Shown piece by piece: positions 24,599 to 37,099 of a DNA stretch of 64,000 bases. Position 1 is the first letter of the stretch. Each line of letters starts with the position of its first letter. Origin of the DNA: Polytrichum commune (Eukaryota; Streptophyta; Polytrichopsida; Polytrichales; Polytrichaceae); contig OX485804.1 of NCBI GenBank assembly GCA_950295325.1, positions 40,486,001 to 40,550,000 of the forward strand. The letters run 5' to 3'. Below the pieces are notes generated by a model. It did no database searches and had not been told where the DNA came from. It worked only from the letters and a program-made list of their open reading frames with translations. The position numbers and the translations under genes were made by a program.

Positions 24599-25128
24599 GT
24601 TGCTTTGGCCGTGTGGTTAAGGCGTGTGCCTGCTAAGGGGTGGTTTACACTATGGACCATGAAGTCGTCCCACATAAGAGGCCTATTTTGCGTGGGACGA
24701 CTTCATGGGACGACTTCCATGGTCCGAGTTACTAAAATATTAGTTTTCATGGTTCATGGGCCCTTCACTAGGTGTAAACCGAATGTGGACCATGAAGAAT
24801 GACCATGCACCAAAAAGGCTTAAAACGGCATTTTTCTGACATGGGCCCTTGCTCTTTTTCCCGGACCACCTCTTTTGCTTGTCCCAACGGAAAACCCGTT
24901 GGACCATGGCAGTGGATAGAGTAGGCTTAAAAAATAATATTTTGTGGACCTCAACCTCCGTGGTCACTCTGCCATTTTTTCCTTGGTGTAAACCCAAGTC
25001 GTCCCGGGACGACTTCAACGTCCAATCACATCGCTTAGACGGCCGTGGGACGACTTCATGGTCCATAGTGTAAACCGCCCCTAAGTACATGGGGTTTCCG
25101 CGCAAGAGTTCAAATTTCTTAGGCGACA
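24599..25128 (+). pseudogene. tRNA-Ser(GCU) pseudogene split by a MITE
   Basis: The left half (24599-24636) matches the first half of the intact tRNA-Ser up to CTGCTAA of the anticodon loop. The right half (25082-25128) resumes at TAAGTACA and runs to the acceptor stem. Between them lies a 445-bp transposon flanked by TAA copies. The halves also carry substitutions (for example in the T loop, TTCAAAT for TTCGAAT), so the copy was probably already decaying. The pol III boxes are about 500 bp apart and no tRNA could be made. Confidence 0.9.
24637..25081. mobile_element. PIF/Harbinger-like MITE inside a tRNA gene (445 bp, TSD TAA)
   Basis: Terminal inverted repeats of about 37 bp with one mismatch (left GGGGTGGTTTACACTATGG, right on the other strand GGGGCGGTTTACACTATGG). 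The 3-bp target duplication TAA lies at 24634-24636 and 25082-25084 and can be verified against the intact tRNA at 20073. Inside are further inverted copies of GGGACGACTTC. There is no coding capacity. TSD and G-rich ends fit PIF/Harbinger (Tourist-type). Confidence 0.92.
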
Positions 25129-25315
25129 ACATTGATATGTGACTCACAACCTCTAGACTTTTTTGTCTCCTCATTTATATCCTTGGTCTCCATTTAATCC
25201 TAAGCTCTTGGATGCTTTATGTCTATGCCATCAAATACAGATGATATATGTCTATGTATAGGTAATTGCTGATGTAAATTAAACCTACAAAGGAGTGATA
25301 GGCACAATTGGGGCA

Positions 25316-25814
25316 GGGCCGCTTCACACACGAGACTGCCAGCCCGTGACCATTAAACTTCAAGCACTCTCATTGCTGGAAAAGGCTGGGCCGGTCCAAG
25401 TTCACTTCACACTACGCTTGAGGGACCAGCGGAGTAAGTGAATGCAAGATGGATGTAAAGTCTACATGGATGCCTACATGGCATCGAATGGATCATGTCT
25501 CATGGTCACTTGAATTATTTTCAAAAACCATCTCTTGGAGGTAGGCCTAACACAAAATCGGGAGACCATGTCACTCCAAACGCTCACAACCGTTGTTTTA
25601 TTCTATTTTATCATGTGTGAGGACCCGCATGAATAGAAATTCATTGAAATAGTATTTGGTTGAGGGCCCGGTCATATATGACTTCACACTACACTCGAGG
25701 GTCCATGACCACACTACATGATTTTGGAGGTGTGTTGGGACGGCCCTTGGACAATTTCTTTTGGGCTCTCACAATCTCATGGTCACGGCTCTTGGCTCGT
25801 GTGTGGAGTGGCCC
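25316..25814. mobile_element. Harbinger-like MITE, family GGGCCACTTCACAC (copy 1, 499 bp)
   Basis: Inverted ends GGGCCGCTTCACACACGAG and, on the other strand, GGGCCACTCCACACACGAG. The right flank is TAA; the left target copy is degraded. Collinear with the copies at 42219, 46960 (opposite orientation) and 63800. Confidence 0.85.
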
Positions 25815-27589
25815 TAAGCACGACACTTGTAACCTGCTTCAAGCACTCATTCGAGCATAATTAATGTCAGCTTCGTGAAGAAACAATCCCACCCATTCTG
25901 AAGAATGTGGGAGGGCAATCTCTCGCGTTCTCAGTTTACTCCAATGCACACCTCGTTATCAGTTTAGCTTGCATGTTGTTAGCAATTGAATGGGGATTGT
26001 GATGAGCTTGTGACCTTATCATGGATTTTTTTGGACACGGCAAGAATACTTTACGAGTTTTCAAAGTGTTGCCTTTAGGCTTATTAATCTTAAATTTTCC
26101 TTAGGCTCTCACATGTTTTGTGTCTTGATCGTGTACAACGTTAATTGGGTTTGAGGGTCATATTTTGGTCCCAGGTGGTGCACCTTTCATTACATGTATG
26201 AGTATATGTGAGTGCACAAAAGGGGTATTAATTTAAACTTTTCTATATTACGTATACATATACTACACAAATTATAACTTGTAGTTATGTACATGTATGG
26301 AGGATCTCTAGAAAATATACAACATTTGTACTTGTATGATAGGGTCACTTATTGAGGCTTATTTATTTGGAAGGGTGGAGGAGGATAAGGAGAATGATTA
26401 TGATCACACATTGATTGATGATTCTAGTGCACAAGGTGGTGACAAGGAAAATTATAGTGTTGGAGAATAACAATTTAAACATGTGCAAGGGTGTTGTCAT
26501 AGAGACGGAATTGATGCAATTGCAGGTTGAAATGATTTACATGAAGGTGTGGAGTTGCAAATTGAGCATCGACATGCCTTGAATATTCTAATTAATGAAT
26601 ATAAAATTTTGTTGAAAAGCCCTCTCAATCTAATGTAAATGCCATTATGACTTATGTAGAGGTAGGGGAGTCTATAATTTTCAAAAGTACACTTGTTAGT
26701 TAGTTAAATGACAATCCAACTTTATCTAAAGATTGATTGACTTGGATTAAGCTTGAAATATTATATATGAAGCCTAAACTCCTTACTATTGGAAATTATG
26801 AGACTATGTTAAATCTTTATTGTAATTGTGGGGTGTGGTTTTTGAACACACCTAAAGCTAGAATTGTCAAAAAACATGGTACTAGACCAAAAAAGTTATC
26901 TCCAATCAAGCTTTGGTTTGTTGGGAGACTTTATAAGATGCATTAAAAATTTGGTAATCATTGGGTGGAGTATAAGGAGTATTGTTTATATACACAATAT
27001 TACTATTGGTACTACTATCTTACATACACAAATTGTCACTTGTATTTTATCACTGTAATTGTAAGTGTGTTGCTTGACTTTACCCAAAAAAAACTTGTAT
27101 ATAGGGGGGTTTCTAAAGTATCTTGCGAATGCACGTGGTTCTTGATTTTTAATGAAAAAGGCACCCCCCAAGTTTTGGTCAAAGTGTTGGGATATCTTTT
27201 GGGTCAATGATGCTTTTGGTATTTCTATCTCACCTAAAGTGAGTGGGTCTTAAATGTGCGCTTTTTGCTCTGCAAATAGTGCCCATAGCAACTTTCCTCA
27301 TAATTTTGGAGCTCATATGAATATCTTACTTGTTGTCAAAGTGGAGTTTCTAAGCTATCAAAGGATCATATATAGGCCCTCCCAATTATGTTCTATTGCG
27401 TTTAGAATAATTAATAAATCTAAGCACGTTCTCCAATCTCTCTTCAACACATGTCTTATTTGGTGTTTGTTCTTAGATTCACACCCAACCAAACACCACT
27501 CAAATTTTTAAGTGTTCGTTAAGATCAAACACCAAATTAGGCACATCTACCTTATTATAAATTAATAGGATCTTGGGATTTGTGGTGTT
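25815..27589. other. AT-rich spacer
   Basis: No gene recognised. Short open frames at 26737-27210 have no family likeness. Contains the second copy of the 23270 repeat. Confidence 0.4.
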
Positions 27590-29616
27590 GTTCTCCGCCT
27601 TTGATATGACACGTTTGGTCGCACAAGAAAGTGTCGTATTATCCAAATGTCATATTCTGCATTATATGATATTTTGGCCTCAAGTGTTGTAATATTGAGG
27701 ATTTTCAAGAAAATGAACTATTTCAATGTAAAATGCCTTTTTGTATGTACGATGAAGATACATAAGTATGAAAGAACATTGTTATTTAAGAAATATGCTC
27801 ACAACATCACACAAAAATGAAGTCTAAAAAAATATTTCTTATGATGATGTCTTCACCATATATCACACTACGAAAGTAAGAATCTATTGTCTTTGAAGAT
27901 GTTTTTTTGATGTTGGACATTGACATCTTGTTCAATTTATCCATGAAAGATTGCGTGTTTGTCAAATCTACAACAAAAATTTCCAATGAATGCTCCACTG
28001 CAAAGTTTGATAGTAATTGGGCATACTCACGGGCTCGAGGAAGCTTGATTATTGGTGTTGGTTGGTCATCCACATCATTCCCCTTCATTGGCTCTTCATT
28101 CAAATTTAAACCCAAATGGGTTTCTCTACCCCATGCCAAACCCACCAACTCAACCATGATGTACTCTACATCAACAATTTCTTCTCTTGCCAATTGCACA
28201 TATTCTTCAATAGGCACTTCTTCACTTCCAAGAGGAAATGAGACTTGCCAATTCACTTGTCCTTTATTTCATTCTTGATTTTCACGTTCCTCATCCATGG
28301 AAAAATTGGCACTCCAATCTGCAAGTAAAATCTTTGACATCCTCCACCTATTTAGTATAGGTTTGGGGATTCATCTCTATCCTCACTTGAGAGCACCACA
28401 TACATAGCATGCTTAGATTAGGCACTATTTTCCTCAATTCTTGGTGAGTAATAGAAGAATCAAACTAAGAAATAACCCATTCCAAGAAGCATCTTCCTAC
28501 TGAATTGACGAAGCAATTATTCCATGATCCAAGGGTTGTACCACACTTGTAACATTAGGTGGTAAGAAAACGATAGTAATATTTCTCAATTGCAAGGTTG
28601 AGAAACCAAATGATTCACCCCTACCAACATGCTTAAGGGAATGAGTAGCATAATTATCCATAATTCAAAGCACCTTCCGCTCTTGAGATATGGGAAGTAC
28701 ATTGAGGCTCATCATCCAAGTTTTAAATGCATTTGATGTCATTTGGGCCATTTAATTTGCAAACCATCACACATAATCTATTGGAAACCACCTTCCAAAG
28801 CATCTTGGGTGTAGAGATTTGTAAGTATCATAGAATTCAACTTGTCAATGCATGTCGTGTTTACAACAAGAGCAAGAGTGAGACGATCCTTTTGTATATT
28901 GCACCCACTAACTTTTCCTTGCGCTAGTGTCTTGTTTGGTTGGGCATGAAAAATAAATCAATCTCAACCATATTGTAAACATCTTCTAGTGCCGTGACCA
29001 ATGCGGAGGAGGTTAGTGCTTACCAAATCTTGTGCAAGTTGTTTTATGTGCAAACGTGGTCATCAACATTGAAATTGTTGAAACTATCACTGGAATGAAA
29101 AGCATCCAACACTCAAGAATGCCAACACCGTCGGAGCCAATTTTTTTTTGTAGAGTTGCATGGGCAAATCTAAGAGTATAATCGGCGAGGACTGAAATTT
29201 CCAATCTAAAGAAATGGAGATTCAAGTGTGAGGACAAATTTCGAATCAAGAAGAGAAATCAACAAGTTTAGAATTCTAATATGCAGATCTAGCAGTCCCT
29301 AAACCCTTCAACCTTCACCCCAACCCAAAGACTCAAAAATGCAACATTTGTTTTGAAACCAAGGTTTACAATAGTAAACTTTAGTTAAGTCAAGTTAACC
29401 CATTAATGAATTCATCATGTGCTCCCCAATCCCATACAAAATCATTAGTGTGGGTCCCACCACTTGCACACATTAATTACCTCTGTTATATGACAAATTG
29501 GTCCTTAAAATGTTGTATCGTCGTATTCGTAATATCTAGAAAGTTTTGTTGACGGGAAATGTGTCATATAATCAAGGTGTCATACTATCGAGTGTTGTAT
29601 TATTGAGGTTAGACTG
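27590..29616 (-). mobile_element. pogo/Tigger-like (Tc1/mariner superfamily) element, about 2.0 kb, decayed
   Basis: The right end, read on the minus strand, is CAGTCTAACCTCAATAATAC preceded by TA (TA at 29617-29618). The left end is degenerate (GTTCTCCGCCTTTGATATGAC). Both ends contain tandem copies of a motif like TCGATAATACGACA, also seen in the element at 53288-54279. A mutated DDE transposase lies between. Confidence 0.8.
27807..29000 (-). pseudogene. pogo/Tigger-type DDE transposase relic
   Basis: Reading right to left one meets DVYNMVEIDLFFMPNQT (about 28940-29000), where the first catalytic Asp of the usual DETG is gone. After a frameshift come TLAQGKVSG and KDRLTLALVVNTT, then WMMSLNVLP, RKVL, an in-frame TGA (28665-28667) and IMDNYATHS, which keeps the second catalytic Asp. 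Next is FLPPNVTSVVQPLDHGIIA, the most diagnostic block of this family, with the third Asp. A further stop follows, then the acidic C-terminal region 27807-28256 ending KTIDSYFRS. The DNA-binding N-terminus is unreadable. The protein cannot be active. Confidence 0.88.
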
Positions 29617-30997
29617 TATTCTACAAACATGCTGTCTGTGTAGAATTCAAAAAGTTTATTTCACTCTCCCTTTGAATAGCTATCATGTCAATTTGTAGGT
29701 GATTGTGATATGTATCGAGGAATTGCTTTCCATCCCAGTATTGAATTGCTTTCTAGAAAATTGAACGTTTGCAAAGTTGCCATTGCAAAGTTTCAAAATC
29801 TTCAAAAAAGGGTGACAGATTCATCACTATTGGAATCTCATTTATTGTATTCTATTGGGAATAATATTCTTGGCATAATTAATTTTGGTTCCCCTAACAT
29901 GGTTTCTAAAAATTGTAATGTGAAGCTTGCCTCTTGGGTAAGAGTCGAGATCACTCTAAACCCAATGTAAGTTGTGATTATATACATATACATGCTCATG
30001 AGCGTAACATTATTAAGCTCAATGAGCCTATCCCATTCAAAAATTGAATGCCTTCACCAGTATCAGAGTATCTAGGTTGAATATGTTAGGTGAAACATCT
30101 GCAAGGTATAGTTTCCGGACCTCATCTAACATATTCCCGGCCTTACCCCAATCTCCCTCTTGAGATGGATAATGTTATGAGAGCTAAGATGAACCTTAAA
30201 GCTACCTTACCACCAATTTTACATGTCCAATCAAGAAGAGAGTGGCCACGTAAGGCCCACATACTAAGGAATATGCAATTGTGTGCGCCAAGCAGAACTC
30301 AACTAGCTAGGAATAAACACAATTTGTAAAACTCCACAATGCTCGGGACGTTCTCAGTCTTTATTATCAAGTATGAGGATGTTACAAAAGAATCAGGCTC
30401 CCAGGATTGAACCTGTCTCTTGTAAGTACTTCAGCCGCCTATACAACTTTTTTTCAAGTTGTTTTTATTGTCGCATCTTCTCCACCTCACTTCCCTTAGT
30501 CTAAATGAATTGGATGGGTTATGTACCAACCAGCCAACCAACTACACTAAAATTCCTCCTACCAACAAGTGTGGTGAAGGCTCCTGCCTAGATACCTCCA
30601 AAGCTCTAAATACCCTAAATCGCCCACTGGAAACAAGTTGGTACCAAGGAATGATATTAACGTCCTGTCGAGGGTTGGTTACCAGCCAGCCCTCAAATCC
30701 TTTTGTCGGAGTCGTCACATTAATGGTTTTCATGAATATGTTCAATTTCAATTATTGACAGCTTTCGCGCAATGGTACACTTGAGCTTTTGGCGTCACCT
30801 TGATTCAAGGATGTGAGTTTCAGGCCGAAAATTATGTAGTTTGTTGGGCTGGAAATGATACCTTCCAGTGGACGTTGGCAACATGGAACTGATCAGGTTT
30901 CACGGGAGGCTGCCCATTAATAGGTACCAAGGGAAGAAATTAATTACGAAGTGTACGACTTCACCTCCTTTATGATTGTGGAAGGAAAACTTTCTGC
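29617..30997. other. Spacer 3' of the glyoxal oxidase gene
   Basis: No recognised gene. An 86-codon frame (29710-29970) has no known motif. A tRNA-like B box on the minus strand (GGTTCAATCCTG, about 30393-30404) may belong to another SINE. An imperfect inverted pair (ACCAACCAGCC near 30524, GGTTACCAGCC near 30676) was noticed. Confidence 0.35.
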
Positions 30998-33900
30998 TTA
31001 ACCGATCGAAATCCAAGAGGCAGTGCTGGGGGCACCATTCGCGACTGCAAACAACATGTAGTAACTTGATGGTGCAATTACGTTACTGGGTGGCGAGGTA
31101 GAGGTCACCGAGTATGTTCCAGCACCTGTAGCGACTGGGGCACCAACTCCTAGCTGCAAAAGCCTTTGACCCTGAAAAACACAAGAAACATGGGAAAAAA
31201 AGAAATGTGAGAAAGTTGTGGGTTTCCAAGTAGAGAGCACTTCCAGCAACTCCCATGTGGATTTCGATCCACGCAAAGAATGATTCATCCATAACTGGTA
31301 GCTCGTCTAAGTGGAGGGCACTTTCAACAAATTACTCGTGTTTTTTTAATCCACACAAAGGACATTCCATCCATAATCTAAAGTTTACATCCACGAGCAC
31401 ACTGGTCATGTCTCCCAATGGGCGAGAGTCGATGGATGTCTCGCTGCTATTGCAACTCATTATTCACTATCCTCTCATGCATTATGTGTAATCCATAACC
31501 TCCAGTTTCGGTCCATGAACAAACCGATTATGTCCCATGACTGGCTTTGAGTAGATGGATGTCTTGATGCTACCATTGTAGCTCGTCATCCACCCTCCTC
31601 TCACCAGTTATGTATATAGTCTCCGTATTTCAACACATGAGATAACACAAATAAGCCAGAAAATTTGGCAAGGAGTGCCTGATTAATTAATGTAGATTGA
31701 GATTTGAACTTGGAAGTAGGGGGGGGTCGGTTATGTACCTGAGCAAAGGAGTGAGTGACGTAAGGCGCACTACACAAGTTGAGTTCGATGTTGCCAGCGA
31801 GAGTGCCAGTGTAGGCAACGGTGACGGTGAATGCTACACCATAGCCTAGAGTCCCAGGCACGGCGCTCAAGGCGGGGCGAGCACCACCAAGGTAGGGTGG
31901 CGAGAAAGCCTCAATCCTGAGCTCGGTGGGGTAGGCACCGGTGAACGTGTAGAACTGGTGGGTGTTGCTCCCTGCAACGAGAATGCGGGCATCGGGAAGC
32001 AAGTTGGCGGTGGAGTGATACAATCTCGGAATGGCTGAGCCTGTTAGGGTTTGGAACCGGGTGCCGGCCGCATTATCGGGGCTATACAGGACGGGGGTCT
32101 GCACGGGTGCGGAAGCGAAGCCCCATCCCTGGGACCCCTTGCCCGCACCATTAATAATAAGAACGTTCCGGTTCGGCAACAAGATCATGTCGCCCATGTT
32201 ACGGCGCATGGGCATGTTCTCCATCGCCCACCCGGGGGCTGCATCTGTTACCGTTATGCGGCCACACGTTATGCTTGCAGGCAACTGTGCGGCCGTGTTT
32301 AGGAACGCCCCCGCGGCCGCACCCCCACAAACTAAGACTTGGGCGCCCGTCCAACCGTCCGCGGCCGTCAATGGTAGCATCACGGAGCTTCCTGCCGACG
32401 GGTAGTTTCTTGGCTCACCGGGGATGGTGGGGAAGGTCTTGGTGACAGTGTTTGTTTGCCAGTCGTACAGAATGGAGTCGCGGTTGGCGAAGATGAAGAG
32501 CTGGTTGTTGGGAAGCAGGTGCACGTATGGGTACAGGTTGTCATTCTGCGCATCATTCGTCTACACAATCCACACACCAAAAAAACACAAACTAAGATGA
32601 AATCAATCAAACCGATTCTTTAACCAATCAGTAGAAAGATTAGGGCACATGTGTCATCTTTCAGCAACTCTCTGATAATTGGGTACTACGTAGCCAACAG
32701 CACTCAGACATATGTCATTCGACTGAAGTCGGCTGTTCAAATTCGAGGTTCTGCAATTTCCCTATGGATCCATTGTCGCAGGTGTGATTCACACCATGGT
32801 TATTTGATAATAAAGCATTGGACTTTTGCATGATGAAAGGTATATTGCAGATCAGTATCAGATTTTTGATGAAACGTGACAAGACAGAAATGGACTTGAA
32901 TTGAACTTCAACACCCTTAATAACCCAAAAGCCTTCTTTCCTAACTCTTGTCAAAACATTGTTTAAACTGTCCCGCTAGGAGCCCTGACCCCTGTAAAGC
33001 GCTTGGTGGACTTGGACACAATATGATTCATATGGTGAGGTTACTTTGTCCATGCCCGAAATACATATGGTGAGATTCACCCCTCTGTGGAAATGGTCGA
33101 GGGACATCTTCAGCAACACAAGCCTAACATACTCAGCAGACTAGCAAAGATTGACAAACTGAATATCCCGGTTCTTAGTATTTCCAAGACGAGCCTCTGA
33201 GATGTTAAAATTTCAGTGTACAGATTACTCAGAGCACATTACCAATATGGCGGTGTGCAGAAAGTGGATAATTAAACACCCTGAATCTTGACCATGAAAC
33301 AGGTGGTTGAAGTAATTGCAACACGGAATTATAGGTTGAGGAATGATGGAAGTTTGCTTACCGCCGAAAGGAGAGCCAAGTTAGACTGGCCGCGTCCATT
33401 GGCTGGGACATACTCCACGGTGAAGACAGCTCGGCCGCCCACCACAATCTCTGTGCCGTCTGGTAACTGCTGGTTGGTGGCGTACCACCTTCCATTTTGC
33501 AGAGGGGTGGCTGTCTCTACCCAATCACAAAGTCCTCCATCACCGCATGGTGAGAAAGTTCTGATCTGTGAATACGAGAGAAATTGATCAGAGATCCTTG
33601 TCACACCCTAACGTGAAGCATTTGTTTAATCTCTTTGGATATAGAGCTACAGATTCTGTCGAGGATCACACTTAATTAATACAGTCTTGGTTGCCCACAA
33701 TCTTGCGGACAGGTGATGATCCGTGGTGGTTAGGGGTTGTGCAAAACAAAGATACATATGAAACAACGAGTTAAAGACAAGTGGGTAAAAATTTAAAATC
33801 CAACCGTGAAGTGCAATAGATTGAACATTAACCCCATGGCAACCCAACCTCTGCCATGACCACTTCAAATCTACACAAAGAACTGGGCTTACTATGGAGA

Positions 33901-35769
33901 TGGCAAGGTTGCTGATGTAACCAGGCAGCTAGATAGTTCATTCTTTTTGCATCAAAATGCTCTTACATACTTCAGATACCTTTGGACGACAGTCACAACC
34001 AATTTACCAGCAACGTCATGGTTAAGTGTTCCTAATTCCCGGTTGCAAAGAGGTATGAGTAGGATCTGGATCATCCGGAGGCCTCCATCAGTATGGCAGG
34101 TTTTTATCACGTTACCATCCACAAATTCATCCGCGGATGGCTGAGTGCTGGAAAATCAAATTCATTGGTTCCCCTATTGATCATGGAAATTAGCTGTACC
34201 ACAACGTGAGTGTTCACCTTCAGTGAATGTACTTAAAGAAGTGCAAACATTAGTCAGCTAGAAAGCCCCATGGACATAGCAGTTATTAACAAGATCAGTA
34301 CCTTGCATTCTCTTTCGAATCCGAAACCACCTTGACGGTGGGTAAGAAGATGTTTGGTTTGCAACCAATGAGGACAGGTTGCTTGAAGGAAAGAATTAAG
34401 TGAATTTTTACGTCCTACGATACTATGACTATACAAGTAGTGTAAGTTTTCAGTTTGATCTCTTTGTTTGTAATTCGCAGTGGGTGTTAGCTCGACGCTG
34501 AAGTGATAATATGTGAAGGAAATGAGTACCTTTGCGAACCCGTCGGCGTTTCCACCTGTTTGCACGAGAGTTCCGTCCGCCCTAAATTGGCCTGAGGAGC
34601 ACCAAGTGTCTGTGAAGATGTCGAGCGCCCTGATGCCATTTGTGGCGGGGGAATAGATAGCAGAATGGGCTGTGCAGTCGTGCGTGGAAACCTGTAATTC
34701 AGTCACACCAAAAACAGCAAGAACAACTTGTGAGTCGACTGGGCCAGAATAATAGCTAGCTGGGAGTCTCTCTCCAGTTTCAAAACTACAGTCCTTTGTA
34801 CCACCTTGATGAGGCAAATGAAAGGAAAATGAACAGGCAAGCAGAAAATACATTCTTGAGTACAATGAAATTTATATACACCGCAAATACATACTTGCCA
34901 AGGCATGAGTACTACTGCTGCTGCTGTATAAGCTCTAATAATAATTAGCATGTCTCACACACTTGTTCGAATTAGCCCTCTATATATACTCCGTGCAACT
35001 TGACAAACCACTTTCAAGAAGGACCATGTAATGAAGAATTCCAAACTTGGGCACTGGTTTGAGGTCCCTGCAAGAATTCAAGTACATTCACATCTCCAGA
35101 TCCACAGGGATCAATTTCCGGAGCATGATCACCAGATGATGATTTATATTCTTTGTTATCTGTTGATTCACAGTCTCAGAGAGACTCTCTCGGCTTAATT
35201 AGGGGGCAAGCCTCGCAAGAGTCAACCTAGATTACTGTCTAGCTAAGTTACGACGTTAGTTTTTCTTTTTCATTTCTTTCTGGTAATGCTTGCTGAACAT
35301 TCAGGTTTCTGCAAAACTGGTGGCAGCGACTGGTTTCGTTACTACGTCGAGACACAGAAGCTCATGTAAAATGGAGATCTTTACTCACTTGACTCAATGA
35401 TGGTATTGTTGCAGATTCGAATGCACCGAGTCAAAATCTCAAAAACCACACTCCAATACCGACCCCAATTATCATACAGCGTCAGGACTAATGGAGGTGA
35501 TGATATAGGCAGTATATCTATAATCTATTTACACTCACCAGGTCGGCAGGGTTGTCCCTGCATTTGGGGGCAGGCAGCTGGCTGGGACCGATGTTGGTTC
35601 GGTCGAGCAAGACGACATTGCCATAATGGGTCACCGCCGTGTGCATGCTTGCAATTCCTGCATTGTTCACCACAGTCTGCCATGACCCTTGGGCGTCCAC
35701 TACAGATTGCAGCAAGCCACTCCACACCACAGTAGCACACCACAACAGTATCGACATTGAAGCCTTCAT
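30998..35769 (-). CDS. Secreted glyoxal oxidase / copper radical oxidase, complete, 530 aa
   Basis: Oxidises aldehydes (possibly alcohols) to acids and releases H2O2 in the apoplast; the plant GLOX family acts in cell-wall and pollen/tapetal biology. Five exons, right to left: 35539-35769, 34530-34691, 33362-33565, 31739-32560, 30998-31171; all GT-AG, all phase 0. A signal peptide (MKASMSILLW to about VDA) is followed by the family N-terminus GSWQTVVNNAGIASMHTAV and LLDRTNIGPSQLP. Active-site residues by alignment to fungal glyoxal oxidase: Cys108 (TWCSSG) and Tyr159 (NGRWY) for the thioether cofactor, and Tyr380-His381 (RLYHS) and His469 (VTHSFAQ) for copper. All are present. The C-terminal early-set domain covers SPPYLGGARPAL to SWISIG. 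The Met at 35769 directly precedes the signal peptide; an in-frame Met 22 codons upstream is less likely. Confidence 0.94.
31360..31615 (+). repeat. Tandem pair of a ~120-bp dispersed repeat in glyoxal oxidase intron 4
   Basis: Two adjacent units share the order ATCCATAA, GGTCATGTC-like, GATGGATGTCT, GCAACTCAT/GTAGCTCGTCAT, CCTCTCA. A third unit lies at 55465-55590. Function unknown. Confidence 0.55.
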
Positions 35770-37099
35770 CTTGCCAGCAACAATTCTCCAAAAATGCTCA
35801 GAAACACTTCTGTATATATTATGCTGCAGGGTCAAATTCCAATTGCTACTATCTGGTCATGTGATCCGGCTAGCCTTCTGCTGCAACGTTCAGGTCAGGT
35901 CTCATCAGCTAGGCGCTGCAGGTACTCCACAGCAATAAGACGAGTGTGCGAGTATGGCTGAGGGCACATGACATCCCTGATGCAGGAGCACTACAAATAT
36001 GTACTCAATCACAATGCTAGCTCATGTGATGATGATTGTGATGACACGGGATGAATATGAGATGAGGTGAGACGAGACGAGCGGAATTGGTGCTGTCCCG
36101 GTGGTGGTGCTGAGAATGGATGTGAGGCCGCGTCTTAAGCAAGCTGGACTTAGAAGATCCGGCTGTGAAACTCCTTTTGACATTTCTGTCGACTCGATGA
36201 TCGATCAGGGGTAGGGACAACCGCCGCCCAGCCTGCATCCAAGCGGTGGGGCCCCGAGGTGGCAACTCCCCCCTTAAGTTAGAACATTTATTTCTTAATC
36301 ACTTCTAGTACTTACAGTAATGAATTGATGATTCGTCATCCCACAAAGTGGAGCAACATGCTTGGGAAGAGGGCATTGAGAGGAATCCATGGATACAATC
36401 TGTGTGTAAATTGAACCTTCAAAATGCCATATCTAGAACTAATTAAATTCAGCATTTCTCTTTAAAAGAAGGACCATCCAGTCAGACCCCTGGGTATTGA
36501 GTTTCAATTGTAAGAAAACTTTGAAATATTTCCAAGAGGCATTTTAGTTTAATTGAAAGTGGTTATGGTGCCAAAAAGAACTGCAAGATAATGACTTCTT
36601 GGTGGAAATGATTTAGCACTCCAAACCAAGTTCATGACCCTTGCCGGGCTGTGAGTGCTGGTGATAGTTTCCCACCCGGGGTGGGGCCAGCGGTAGCTAA
36701 GTTAGTACTTTTGGTGCTTCTTGGGGTGCGTGAAGCTGCAAGTCACTTCCAGCTTGCAGCAACTTATAGAAGTACTTAGGTGATGACGACGATGGCGAAG
36801 CATCGGCTCGACTGCTGCTGCTGTTGCTGCATGCTCGCGTGTGGTCGCCAGTTCCCACCTCCTGGTTTTCTGATCCCGGGCGCAACAATTATTGCTCGCT
36901 CATGCGGTGACATGATCATGTTTGATCCTCAACCTGTAGCAAGCTGCATGCCACTTCTACTCACTTCTTGCAAGTGTAAAAGCGAGCATTTGGCAAATGG
37001 CTATTTCAACACAAAGGGACCATTGTGTCGATTGCAAGTGTGTGGTTGAACCCACCATCCGAGTAGTGTCTGTATCCAACTCTCTCTACTATCTACATG
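35770..37099. other. Glyoxal oxidase promoter side and start of the gene-poor region
   Basis: The first few hundred bases upstream of 35769 are the likely promoter of the minus-strand oxidase. The block 36310-36430 resembles 20600-20700. A short CTG-rich stretch lies at 36810-36835. No gene recognised. Confidence 0.4.

Noticed and set aside
32031-32405. 124-codon plus-strand frame
   Set aside because: Antisense shadow of glyoxal oxidase exon 4, whose coding strand has all active-site motifs.
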